DNA from: Solirubrobacterales bacterium
GTDB lineage: Bacteria > Actinomycetota > Thermoleophilia > Solirubrobacterales > Solirubrobacteraceae
DNA: 35,590 nt
Direction of reading: 5' to 3'
Assembly (NCBI GenBank): GCA_019239375.1
Contig: JAFAZZ010000152.1
Location: forward strand, 1-35,590
In this document: positions 1 to 7,369 of the stretch, in pieces
Position numbering within the stretch: the stretch's first letter is position 1
How the letters are laid out: the number at the start of each line of letters is the position of its first letter
Made by a program: the position numbers and the translations under genes
Notes under the pieces: generated by a model
Databases searched by the model: none
Seen by the model: the letters and a program-made list of their open reading frames with translations, nothing else
What the model was told of the DNA's origin: nothing

Positions 1-663
1 GTCGGGAGCGGTGCCGATACGGCTCAGGCCGGACTTGAGAAACCCGGCGAGAAACTCGCGCTCGGGGTCGCTGCGCGCCTGTCGCGGTACCTGCAGGTCC
101 TGATCCAGGCCCGCAAGATGGGCAAGGAGACGATCTCGTCCCAGGAGCTGGCGGAGTACACCCACGTGAACTCGACCCAGATCCGCCGCGACCTCTCGGG
201 CTTCGGCAAGTTCGGCAAGCGTGGCGTCGGCTACAACGTCCAGTCGCTGGTCAATCAGATCCGCAAGATCCTGCACACCTCGGGCCAGCACAACATCGCG
301 CTGTTTGGGGCTGGCCACCTGGGCACGGCGATCGCCACCTCGGACATCTTCGCCGACCACGGATTCCGGGTTGTGGCGATCTTCGATGTCGACCAGGGCA
401 AGGTGGGCGAGCGAATCGGCCCGCTCGAGGTTCGCCACAACTCGGATCTGCGCGGGGTGATCGACGAGGAGGACATCGTCGTCGCGGTGCTCGCCGTGCC
501 ATCCCCGGCGGCTCAGAAGCTGGCCGATGACCTGGTCGAAGCCGGTGTGAAGATCATCTTCAACTACTCCGACGCACTGCTTCAGGTGCCTCCCGAGGTG
601 ACCGTACACACCTCGAGCCCGGCCGTCGACCTGCTCTCCGCGCTCTACTTCTACCTCACCTGA
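1..663 (+). CDS. rex: Redox-sensing transcriptional repressor Rex (5'-partial)
   Basis: Rex represses respiratory and fermentation genes and leaves DNA when the NADH/NAD+ ratio rises. The reading frame is open back to base 1 and encodes a Rex-like first helix (LSRYLQVL near base 85) before the ATG at 118, so that ATG is internal and the true start lies just outside the window. Visible are the winged-helix DNA-binding part (SSQELAEYTHVNSTQIRRDLS, then the Rex hallmark FGKRGVGY around 205-235) and a Rossmann NAD(H)-binding domain with GAGHLG followed by the acidic FDVD turn. The 220 visible residues match the usual Rex length of about 210-230. It is followed after 23 bp by the carboxylate-amine ligase gene, probably in one transcript. 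Confidence 0.93.
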   Translation, partial: VGSGADTAQAGLEKPGEKLALGVAARLSRYLQVLIQARKMGKETISSQELAEYTHVNSTQIRRDLSGFGKFGKRGVGYNVQSLVNQIRKILHTSGQHNIALFGAGHLGTAIATSDIFADHGFRVVAIFDVDQGKVGERIGPLEVRHNSDLRGVIDEEDIVVAVLAVPSPAAQKLADDLVEAGVKIIFNYSDALLQVPPEVTVHTSSPAVDLLSALYFYLT

Positions 664-686
664 TCCTCACCAAGCGTGGTCCGCGT

Positions 687-1844
687 GTGAGCATCATCGA
701 CGTCGAATCGGCCCGCGCCGCCTTCGAAGACTCGACGGACTTCACCGTCGGGCTCGAAGAGGAGTTCGCGCTGCTGGACCCGAGCTCGCTCGGCCTCGTG
801 GCGCGGTTCGAGGAGCTCCGAGACGCCGCTGCGGCGGATCCGGTGCTCGCCGGATCGATCGCCGGCGAGCTCATCTCCTCGGAGATCGAGATCCGGTCGG
901 GAAGATGTTCTGAGCTGGCCTCCGCGTTCGTGGCCCAGCGCGAGCGGCGCCGCCGTCTATTCGCGCTCGCCGCTTCGCAGGAAGTGGCCCTCGGGTCGAC
1001 CGGGACCCATCCGTGGTCCGATTACCGCGAGCAGAAGATCATCGAGACCGAGCACTACCGGCGGGTGGAAGAGGGTCTCAAGTACGTCGCGTGGCGGAAC
1101 AACACGTTCTCCCTACACGTTCACGTCGGCCTGCGGGGCGCCGACCGGGCCGTCCTGGTCTGCGATCGATTGCGCCCGATTTTGCCCCTCCTGCTCGCGA
1201 TCTCGGCCAACTCGCCGTTCCTGGACGGCCGCGACTCGGGGCTGCACAGCGCGCGGAGCCAGATCTTCACCAAGAGCTTCCCTAGGTGCGGCATCCCGGA
1301 CACGTTCGGCGGCTGGCAGCCGTTCGCCGATTACATCTCGTTTTTGGTGCGGACGCGGTCGATCGTCGAGTACACCCAGGTGTGGTGGTCGATCCGTCCA
1401 CACTTCTCGTTCGGGACCGTCGAGGTGAGGATCTGTGACGCCCAGATGACCGCCCCCGAGTCGGAGGCGCTGGCCGGCCTGATCGTGGCCTGCGTGGCCC
1501 AGGCGGCGCGCGACGTCGATGAAGGCGTGCCGTGGTCGGATCACCCCCGGCGCTTGATCGAGGAAAACTTCTGGCGCGCGATTCGGCACGGGCTGGAGGG
1601 CGAGCTGCTCGACCTCGACCGGGGCACGGCTTACCCCGCGGCCGAGGCGCTCGAGCGGCTCCTGACCTGGTCCGCGCCAGTCCGCGCCGAGCTGGGGATC
1701 GAGCCGGCCCTCCCGGCTTTGAACGGAGCGCAACGCCAGCGGAGAGTGACCGACACCGGCGTCGGGCTGTCCGAGGCCTATGCCGCCGTCGTGGCCGAGA
1801 CGCGCGACACTTATGCGGCCAGCGCGGCGGAGGTGACCCGATGA
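687..1844 (+). CDS. YbdK-type carboxylate-amine ligase (GCS2 family)
   Basis: This is a 385-residue member of the glutamate-cysteine ligase 2 family, the ATP-dependent ligases related to plant-type gamma-glutamylcysteine synthetase. E. coli YbdK has weak glutamate-cysteine ligase activity, and the physiological substrate of most members is unknown. Family marks are VGLEEEFALLDP at the N-terminus, STGTHPW, the YRRVEEGLKYVA segment, FSLHVHVGL, a central LISANSPFLDGRDSGLHSARS-like stretch, and FGTVEVRICDAQ near residue 250. Length fits the family (about 370). It starts at GTG 687, with no better in-frame start. The stop overlaps the next start as ATGA, which indicates translational coupling to the DUF1844-like protein. 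An EgtA-like role cannot be excluded, but no other ergothioneine gene is present. Confidence 0.85.
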   Translation: MSIIDVESARAAFEDSTDFTVGLEEEFALLDPSSLGLVARFEELRDAAAADPVLAGSIAGELISSEIEIRSGRCSELASAFVAQRERRRRLFALAASQEVALGSTGTHPWSDYREQKIIETEHYRRVEEGLKYVAWRNNTFSLHVHVGLRGADRAVLVCDRLRPILPLLLAISANSPFLDGRDSGLHSARSQIFTKSFPRCGIPDTFGGWQPFADYISFLVRTRSIVEYTQVWWSIRPHFSFGTVEVRICDAQMTAPESEALAGLIVACVAQAARDVDEGVPWSDHPRRLIEENFWRAIRHGLEGELLDLDRGTAYPAAEALERLLTWSAPVRAELGIEPALPALNGAQRQRRVTDTGVGLSEAYAAVVAETRDTYAASAAEVTR

Positions 1845-2335
1845 GCAGCGAATCCAGAGAGCCCTCAGAAGAACAGCTGCGGGCAGCCTACGAGGAGGAG
1901 ATCAAGCGGCTTCGCGTCGAGCACATCCTGCTCGAAAACGTGGCCGCGCTAGCCAACCTCGGCATGCGCCGCACCGGCCTAGCGCCCGGAACCGAGAGCG
2001 AGCGCGACCCGGAGCAGGTCCGTCTGGCCATCGAATCGATCCGCGCCCTGCTTCCGGTGCTCGAGCAGACCGCGCCTTCACAGATCAGCGCGATTCGCGA
2101 CGCGGTGTCCCAGCTTCAGATCGCGTTCGTGAAGATCGGCGGCCAGGCGGCGCGGGCGGGCGCCGCCGAGGCTGGTGCGGCGGGGTCGGGCGCCGCCGAG
2201 GCTGGTGCGGCGGAGTCGGGCGTCGCGCGGCCTGGCGGTCCGGGCGAAGGCGCGGCGCCTCAGCCCGAGCCGTCCAAACCGGGCGAGCCGGGGCCTGCTC
2301 AGCGCAGCGGGCGTCTCTGGGTGCCGGGTCAGTAG
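1841..2335 (+). CDS. DUF1844-like small protein with low-complexity tail
   Basis: This protein of 164 residues starts at ATG 1841 inside the stop of the ligase gene (ATGA overlap). The longer open frame that reaches upstream is antisense and alternate-frame noise over that gene. Residues 1-100 are an acidic helical segment resembling DUF1844: LLENVAALANLGMRR, then DPEQVRLAIESIRALLPVLEQ and ISAIRDAVSQLQIAFVK. Residues from about 108 on are a Gly/Ala/Glu/Pro-rich tail that contains an exact two-unit repeat, so this part is probably disordered. Function is unknown. DUF1844 proteins are small conserved bacterial proteins of unassigned role. Confidence 0.72.
   Translation: MSSESREPSEEQLRAAYEEEIKRLRVEHILLENVAALANLGMRRTGLAPGTESERDPEQVRLAIESIRALLPVLEQTAPSQISAIRDAVSQLQIAFVKIGGQAARAGAAEAGAAGSGAAEAGAAESGVARPGGPGEGAAPQPEPSKPGEPGPAQRSGRLWVPGQ
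2161..2220 (+). repeat. Two 30-bp tandem copies inside the DUF1844-like gene
   Basis: Bases 2161-2190 and 2191-2220 are identical except for one G/A change near the end. The duplication is in frame and gives a ten-residue protein repeat (GAAEAGAAGS / GAAEAGAAES). It sits in the low-complexity tail, so copy number could vary between strains. Confidence 0.9.
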
Positions 2336-2379
2336 CGCCTTCGGTGGCGCCGGGGCCTCGCCTCGTAGCGCCGGCGGCC

Positions 2380-2451
2380 TCGACCGATTCGGCGCGCCGG
2401 GCGCGTCGATCGATTCGGCGCGCCGGCCCCTCGACCGATTCGGCGCGCCGG
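2380..2451. repeat. Three direct repeats each containing GGCGCGCC
   Basis: Copies at 2380-2400, 2406-2426 and 2431-2451 read TCGAYCGATTCGG followed by CGCGCCGG. The start-to-start distances are 26 and 25 bp. Each copy contains the 8-bp palindrome GGCGCGCC. The copies differ at only one position (C/T). Function is unknown. Confidence 0.9.
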
Positions 2452-2481
2452 CCCCTCGACCACCCATTGCGCAGCGCGCTC

Positions 2482-2516
2482 GGGATAAAACTACCGCTAT
2501 GCAGTAGTTTTATCCC
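2482..2516. promoter_or_regulatory. Perfect 13-bp inverted repeat with 9-nt spacer (operator or hairpin)
   Basis: GGGATAAAACTAC (2482-2494) is followed by nine bases and its exact reverse complement (2504-2516). The element is strikingly AT-rich in a very GC-rich context. No U-tract follows, so an intrinsic terminator is unlikely. A binding site for a dimeric regulator controlling hppA, 184 bp downstream, is the simplest reading. I do not recognise the regulator. Confidence 0.6.
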
Positions 2517-2699
2517 AAGTGGCCCGGCCCGAGCGGCGCGCGGCGGCGCAAACCTGGCGCCGTATTGCCGGCTGGCACGCTACACTCGCGTCTTCCGGGG
2601 CTCCGCTCGACCAGCACGGGTGGCGGCCCTTTTCCAGTTTGTGTTGGCTGCGCATCCGCGCGCCCTCTCTCTAATTCAGACCTTCTCCGGAGGACCTCC

Positions 2700-4769
2700 T
2701 TGTCCAGCTTTCTTGCCCACCACGGCGTGCTTGTTGCGCTCGTCTGCGCTGGCGCTGCGGTTGTCTACGGCATCCTGACCTCGCGCGCACTGCTCGCGCT
2801 GTCGCCGGGCAACGAGACCATGCGCACGATCTCGGCCGCGGTGCAGGAGGGCGCCCGGGCGTATCTGAACCGCCAGTACACGACGATCGCCGGGGTCGGG
2901 GTGGTCCTGTTCATCGTCCTGATCCCGATCCAGAACATCCGGGTCGCGATCGGCTTCCTCATCGGCGGGGTGCTGTCGGCGTCGGCGGGCTACATCGGCA
3001 TGAACGTCTCGGTACGGGCCAACGCCCGCGTCGCCGAGTCGGCGCGCGGCGGCGTGTCCCGGGCTCTCGACGTCGCTTTCCGCGGCGGCGCGGTGACCGG
3101 TCTGCTCGTCGTCGGGCTCGCGCTGTTCGGCGTCGCCGGCTACTACGGGGTCCTCACCTGGATCGCCGGCGAGAGCACACAGAACGCGGTCGACGCGCTG
3201 ATCGGGCTCGGCTTCGGCGGCTCGCTGATCTCGGTGTTCGCTCGCCTCGGCGGCGGGATCTTCACCAAGGCCGCCGACGTCGGCGCGGACCTAGTGGGCA
3301 AGATCGAGGCCGGAATCCCTGAGGATGACCCGCGCAACCCCGCGGTGATCGCCGACAACGTGGGGGACAACGTCGGCGACTGCGCGGGCATGGCGGCCGA
3401 CCTGTTCGAGACGTACGCCGTCACCGCCGTGGCCGTGATGCTCCTTGGCGTGCTGCTGTTCAAGCAGCAGTCGGCGGTGGCGCTCTATCCACTCGTGCTG
3501 GGTGCGGTCTCGATCGTCGCCTCGATCATCGGCACGTTCGCGGTCAAGTCGCGCGTCGGCAACGTCGAGCGGGCGCTCTACCAGGGCCTTATCACCTCGG
3601 GCGTGCTGGCGGCGCTTGCCTTCCTGCCCATCACGTACTGGATGATGAACAACCTGACCTTCAAGGCGACCGGCGCCGCGGCCCCACACTGGTGGAAGTA
3701 CTACCTGTGCGCGCTGATCGGGATCGGCGTCACCGCCTGCCTGTTCGTGATCACCGACTACTTCACATCGACGCGGTTCGCGCCCGTCAAGAACACCGCG
3801 CGCGCGTCCCAGACCGGCCATGCCACCAACATCATCCAGGGGCTGGCCTCCGGCTTTCAGTCGACCGCTCCGCCGGCGATCGTGATCGCCCTCGGCATCC
3901 TCGGCGCCTGGAAGCTGGCCGGCGGCGGCACCACCAACGGGATCTACGGCATCGGCGTCGCCGTCATGGCCCAGCTGTCGCTCACCGGTTTGATCGTCGC
4001 CCTCGACGCCTTCGGGCCGATCACCGACAACGCCGGCGGCATCGCCGAGATGGCCGACCTTCCAGAGGACGTCCGCAATGTCACCGATCCTCTCGACGCG
4101 GTCGGCAACACGACGAAGGCGGTCACCAAGGGCTACGCCATCGGTTCCGCCGCGCTGGCCGCGCTCGTGCTATTCAACGCATTCGAGACCGAGCTCGTCA
4201 ACGCCGGCAAGCATCCGAACTTCTCGATCGGCAACCCCGCCGTGCTGATCGGCCTACTGATTGGCGGGCTGATGGTCTACCTGTTCGCCTCGCTAGCGAT
4301 GGAGGCGGTCGGCCGCGCCGGCGGCGCCGTGGTCGAGGAGGTGCGGCGCCAGTTCCGCGAGAAGCCGGGGATCATGGAGGGCACCGAGCAGCCCGAGTAC
4401 GGGGCCGCCGTGGGCCTGGTCACGCGCGCGGCGCAGCGCGAGATGATTCTGCCATCGCTGATCCCGATCCTGATCCCGTTCATCGTCGGCCTGATCAGCA
4501 TCGAGGCGCTGGGCGGGCTGCTGATGGGCGTCATCGTGGTGGGCCTGTTCGTGGCCATCTCGATGACCTCGGGCGGTGGCGCGTGGGACAACGCCAAGAA
4601 GCTGATCGAGGACGGCGCATTCGGCGGGAAGGGATCGGAGGCGCACGCCGCCGCGGTGACCGGTGACACGGTGGGCGACCCCTATAAGGACACCGCGGGG
4701 CCGGCCATCAACCCGATGATCAAGGTCGCCAACATCGTGGCGCTGCTGATCATTCCTCTCATCACCTGA
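2700..4769 (+). CDS. hppA: K+-independent proton-translocating membrane pyrophosphatase
   Basis: This integral membrane enzyme hydrolyses pyrophosphate and pumps H+ across the membrane. The chosen start is TTG 2700 (Ser-Ser-Phe-Leu follows), preceded by GGAGG with 6-nt spacing. This gives 689 residues, the usual bacterial length, with about 16 hydrophobic segments. Catalytic signatures are near canonical: [19 protein letters not shown], then [19 protein letters not shown] around residues 217-236, and a C-terminal [18 protein letters not shown] loop. The potassium-dependence signature is [10 protein letters not shown] at about 469-478: Lys473 and Thr476 are the residues found in K+-independent H+-pumping members (K+-dependent enzymes have Ala and Gly). 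The gene stands alone between repeat-rich gaps. Confidence 0.97.
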   Translation: MSSFLAHHGVLVALVCAGAAVVYGILTSRALLALSPGNETMRTISAAVQEGARAYLNRQYTTIAGVGVVLFIVLIPIQNIRVAIGFLIGGVLSASAGYIGMNVSVRANARVAESARGGVSRALDVAFRGGAVTGLLVVGLALFGVAGYYGVLTWIAGESTQNAVDALIGLGFGGSLISVFARLGGGIFTKAADVGADLVGKIEAGIPEDDPRNPAVIADNVGDNVGDCAGMAADLFETYAVTAVAVMLLGVLLFKQQSAVALYPLVLGAVSIVASIIGTFAVKSRVGNVERALYQGLITSGVLAALAFLPITYWMMNNLTFKATGAAAPHWWKYYLCALIGIGVTACLFVITDYFTSTRFAPVKNTARASQTGHATNIIQGLASGFQSTAPPAIVIALGILGAWKLAGGGTTNGIYGIGVAVMAQLSLTGLIVALDAFGPITDNAGGIAEMADLPEDVRNVTDPLDAVGNTTKAVTKGYAIGSAALAALVLFNAFETELVNAGKHPNFSIGNPAVLIGLLIGGLMVYLFASLAMEAVGRAGGAVVEEVRRQFREKPGIMEGTEQPEYGAAVGLVTRAAQREMILPSLIPILIPFIVGLISIEALGGLLMGVIVVGLFVAISMTSGGGAWDNAKKLIEDGAFGGKGSEAHAAAVTGDTVGDPYKDTAGPAINPMIKVANIVALLIIPLIT

Positions 4770-4782
4770 CTTCTGGTGCGGC

Positions 4783-4863
4783 GCCCGCTCCGGGGTGACA
4801 GCTTCCGTCCTCCGAGTTCCGGCGCGTCCTGCCGGAGTCGACGCGAGTCACCCCGGAACGGGC
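4783..4863. repeat. Long stem-loop: 17-bp arms, 16 paired, 47-nt loop
   Basis: Bases 4783-4799 pair with 4847-4863 with a single C/A mismatch (4788/4858). A smaller inverted repeat TCCGGC/GCCGGA (4818-4823/4831-4836) sits inside the loop. It starts 13 bp after the hppA stop, so it could end or stabilise that transcript, but there is no U-tract. The remaining gap to 4999 holds only a 10-bp palindrome, CGCTTAAGCG at 4937-4946. Confidence 0.75.
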
Positions 4864-4999
4864 ACGCACCTCGTCAGGTGGCGCCGGGTGCCCCAACAGC
4901 TTTTCTAAGCCAGAGGGGCCGGCGCGTCGCGCCTCACGCTTAAGCGCTACGGGCGGCCCGACGGCGTCCCGGCACGCGGTCCAGATACAGTTGCACCGC

Positions 5000-5419
5000 A
5001 TGTTCATTCTGATCGTGGGCTCTGGTCGAGTCGGGTCTGCCGTGGCCAAGCGGGCCCTAGACGCAGGGCACGAGGTCTCGGTCCTCGACAGCGACCCCCT
5101 CTCCCACGAGCGGCTCGACAAGGATCAGCTCACGACTTGGGAGGACGCCGGCGGCCGGTTCACGGTGAGCACCGCCCTCGAGATCGACGGGCTGATCGAG
5201 GCGGGGATCGAACAGGCGGACGTGTTCGTGGCGGCGACTAGCGGGGACAATACGAACCTCGTGATCGCCCAGATCGCCCAGCGGCGCTTTAAGGTCCAGA
5301 AGGTGGTCGTCCGGGTCGCCGACCCAGCGCGCGCCGCCTGGTATGCCGAACAGGGCCTGCTGACGATCTGCCCCACGCAGGTCGCGATCGACGAGGCTTC
5401 GCGCGTGGTGCTGGCATGA
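5000..5419 (+). CDS. TrkA-N (KTN/RCK) domain K+-transport regulator, short form
   Basis: This protein of 139 residues starts with MFILIVGSGRVGSAVAK, a Rossmann fold with GSGRVG. It contains an acidic ribose-binding turn (VLDSDP) and the family segment ADVFVAATSGDNTNLVIAQIA. It consists of a TrkA-N domain only and has no TrkA-C ligand-binding domain. Such proteins bind NAD(H) or nucleotides and gate a membrane K+ channel or transporter on the cytoplasmic face. The ATG at 5000 fits the fold better than the TTG at 4991. There is no Shine-Dalgarno; a TACAGT nine bases upstream (4986-4991) suggests a leaderless transcript, but there is no clear -35. The next gene is a second, longer TrkA paralogue 40 bp downstream, similar to the paired CeoB/CeoC arrangement of mycobacteria. 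Confidence 0.85.
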   Translation: MFILIVGSGRVGSAVAKRALDAGHEVSVLDSDPLSHERLDKDQLTTWEDAGGRFTVSTALEIDGLIEAGIEQADVFVAATSGDNTNLVIAQIAQRRFKVQKVVVRVADPARAAWYAEQGLLTICPTQVAIDEASRVVLA

Positions 5420-5459
5420 GGGCGCGTCCTGAGACCCTAACGCTCGGAGGAGGCCGGCC

Positions 5460-6134
5460 ATGTACGTGATCATCTGCGGCGCCGGCAAGGTCGGCTGGAA
5501 CCTCGCCCGCGAGCTGATCGCCAAGGAGCGCGAGGTCACGCTCATCGAGTCAGACCACGGCCGCTACCGCGTGGTTGAGGAGGAGCTCGAGCACGCGGTC
5601 CAGTACGGCGATGCCACCGAGCTGTGGGTCCTCGAGCGGGGGGGCATCCAGCGCGCCGACCTGGTCATCGCGGTCACCGGCGACGACGAGGACAACATTC
5701 TGATCTGCCAGATGGCCAAGGAGAAGTACGGCGTCCAGCGGATCGTGGCCCGGGTCAACAACCCGCGCAACCTCCAGCATTTCCGGCTGCTCGACGTCCA
5801 GCCCGCGGTGTCGGCGACCGATCTGATCCTGCGGCTGATCGAGCACGAGGTACCCGAGTACGGACTGATCCAGCTGCTGGCGCTCGAGGAGGAGCATCTG
5901 GAGATCATCGAGCTGGAGGTGGGCCACGGCTCCGAGGCCGCCGGCCGCCGGGTGCAGGACGTGGAACTGCCGGACGGGTCCCTGATCATCTCGGTCCTGC
6001 GCGGGGGCGCCGGGTTCGTGCCCAAGGCCGACTCGGTGATCCAGCCCGGCGACCAAGTGTTGCTGATCCTCGACCCGGGCCTTGAGTCGCAAATCACACC
6101 GCAGTTCGCCCCCAACGGCGCGACCCCGACCTGA
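5460..6134 (+). CDS. trkA: TrkA-type K+-uptake regulator (TrkA-N + TrkA-C)
   Basis: This 224-residue protein has the full two-domain layout. Residues 1-130 form a Rossmann RCK_N domain (GAGKVG at 6-11, acidic IESD turn, AVTGDDEDNILICQMAKEKYGV). Residues 140-215 form an RCK_C/TrkA-C domain (VGHGSEAAGRRVQDVELPDGSLIISVLRGG, then PGDQVLLI). It starts at ATG 5460 with a strong GGAGGAGG six bases upstream. It likely forms the cytosolic gating ring of a K+ transporter together with the short paralogue upstream. No membrane subunit (TrkH, Ktr or APC-type) is in the window. The stop overlaps the next start as TGATG. Confidence 0.9.
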   Translation: MYVIICGAGKVGWNLARELIAKEREVTLIESDHGRYRVVEEELEHAVQYGDATELWVLERGGIQRADLVIAVTGDDEDNILICQMAKEKYGVQRIVARVNNPRNLQHFRLLDVQPAVSATDLILRLIEHEVPEYGLIQLLALEEEHLEIIELEVGHGSEAAGRRVQDVELPDGSLIISVLRGGAGFVPKADSVIQPGDQVLLILDPGLESQITPQFAPNGATPT

Positions 6135-7369
6135 TGGCTGACCGCCACGTCGCCTACGCGCTCATCGGCGGTGGCCTCGCCGCGGGTAACTGCGCCCGCT
6201 GGCTGCGCGAGTCGGGCGCCGACGGCGCGATCCTGCTGATCGGACGCGAGTCGGATCTTCCCTACAACCGCCCGCCGTGCTCAAAGGGCTACCTGCAGGG
6301 CAACGAATCGCGGGAGGAGACCCTGTTCCGCTCACCGGACTGGTACGACGAGCAGCAGGTTGAAGCGCTCACCCGCGTGTCGGTCAAGCAGCTCGATCTG
6401 AACCAGCGCAGCGTGGAGCTATCCGACGGCCAAGGGGTGAGCTTCGACAAGGCCCTGGTGGCTACGGGCGCCGGCGTCCGCCGCCTGTCCGTCCCGGGTG
6501 CGGAGCTCGAAGGGATCCACTACCTCCGCACTCTCGGCAACAGCGACACGATCCGGTCCGACGCCTCCGGAAAGCGCGTCGTACTCATCGGCGGCTCGTA
6601 CATCGCGTGCGAAGTCGCCGCCTCGCTCACCGAACGAGGCAGCTCCTGCTCGCTGGTGATGATGGAGTCGGTGGCGCTGAGCCGACACTTCGGCGAGCAG
6701 GCAGGCCGGTTCTTCGAGGGCCGCCTTCGCGAGCATGGGATCGACATCCACGGCGATGATGAGCTCGAGCGCTTCGAAGGCGCCGGCGGGCGGGTCACCC
6801 GGGTGATCACCAAGAGCGGCCGCCAACTCGACGCCGACGCGGTCGTGATCGGCGTGGGGGCGGTGCCGGACGTGAGGCTGGCTCGTACCGCCGGCCTTGA
6901 GATCGGCGAGCTCGGTGGCGTGCGCGTCGACTCTCGACTCCAGACCGGCGTGCCGGGCATCTACGCCGCGGGGGACATCGCCGAGTACCAGAGCGTTGTG
7001 CACGGCCGCCGCTTGCGTGTGGAGCACTGGGACGTCGCCTTCAACCAGGGCAAGACGGCGGCGCTGAACATGCTCGACCGCGACCAGCCTCACGACGTCG
7101 TGCCCTACTTCTTCTCCGACCTCTCCAATTGGACCTCGCTCGAGTACATCGGCCCCGCGTACGAGTGGGACCGAGAGGTCGTTCGCGGTTCGATCGAAGA
7201 CGGCGAGTTCACGATCTTCTATCTCTCGGGCGGCCGCGTGGCGGCGGCCTTGACCGTCGGACGTTCCGAGGACCTCGACCACGCCCGCCGGTTGATGACT
7301 TCCGAGGCCGAGGTGCACGATCTCGCGGAGAAGCTCCACGACGCTTCGAGTGAACTGGCGTCGATCTGA
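6134..7369 (+). CDS. FAD/NAD(P)-dependent oxidoreductase, ferredoxin-reductase type
   Basis: This 411-residue flavoprotein belongs to the rubredoxin/ferredoxin reductase (AIF-like) branch of the pyridine nucleotide-disulfide family, which transfers electrons between NAD(P)H and a small redox carrier. It has an FAD site GGGLAAG at 12-18, the YNRPPCSKG segment at 44-52 typical of this branch, a second Rossmann site IGGSYIACE at 152-160, and the FAD-binding AGDIAEY in the C-terminal half. The second site has Ser and Ala where the usual GxGxxG has its last two glycines. There is no redox CxxC. Translation is coupled to the TrkA gene (TGATG). No ferredoxin or oxygenase partner is adjacent. The 3' end lies antisense to the HNH gene from 7209. 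Confidence 0.85.
   Translation: MADRHVAYALIGGGLAAGNCARWLRESGADGAILLIGRESDLPYNRPPCSKGYLQGNESREETLFRSPDWYDEQQVEALTRVSVKQLDLNQRSVELSDGQGVSFDKALVATGAGVRRLSVPGAELEGIHYLRTLGNSDTIRSDASGKRVVLIGGSYIACEVAASLTERGSSCSLVMMESVALSRHFGEQAGRFFEGRLREHGIDIHGDDELERFEGAGGRVTRVITKSGRQLDADAVVIGVGAVPDVRLARTAGLEIGELGGVRVDSRLQTGVPGIYAAGDIAEYQSVVHGRRLRVEHWDVAFNQGKTAALNMLDRDQPHDVVPYFFSDLSNWTSLEYIGPAYEWDREVVRGSIEDGEFTIFYLSGGRVAAALTVGRSEDLDHARRLMTSEAEVHDLAEKLHDASSELASI

Larger units (their letters stand above)
2336..2699. other. 364-bp gene-free gap upstream of hppA
   Basis: No convincing gene lies here. The gap holds three near-identical direct repeats (2380-2451), a perfect AT-rich inverted repeat (2482-2516), and a -10-like TACACT at 2581-2586 without a good -35. 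It ends in a strong Shine-Dalgarno GGAGG at 2689-2693, six bases before the TTG start of hppA. The open frame that extends hppA upstream to 2565 has no membrane-protein character and is rejected as coding. Confidence 0.7.

Noticed and set aside
118-663. ATG at 118 as the start of rex
   Set aside because: The frame is open to base 1 and encodes a typical Rex first helix upstream, so the ATG is internal.
2565-2699. Upstream extension of the hppA reading frame
   Set aside because: The residues lack membrane character, and TTG 2700 has a strong Shine-Dalgarno and gives the family length.
4937-4946. CGCTTAAGCG palindrome as an operator before the TrkA gene
   Set aside because: Ten bases are too short to separate from chance, and no promoter is visible around it.
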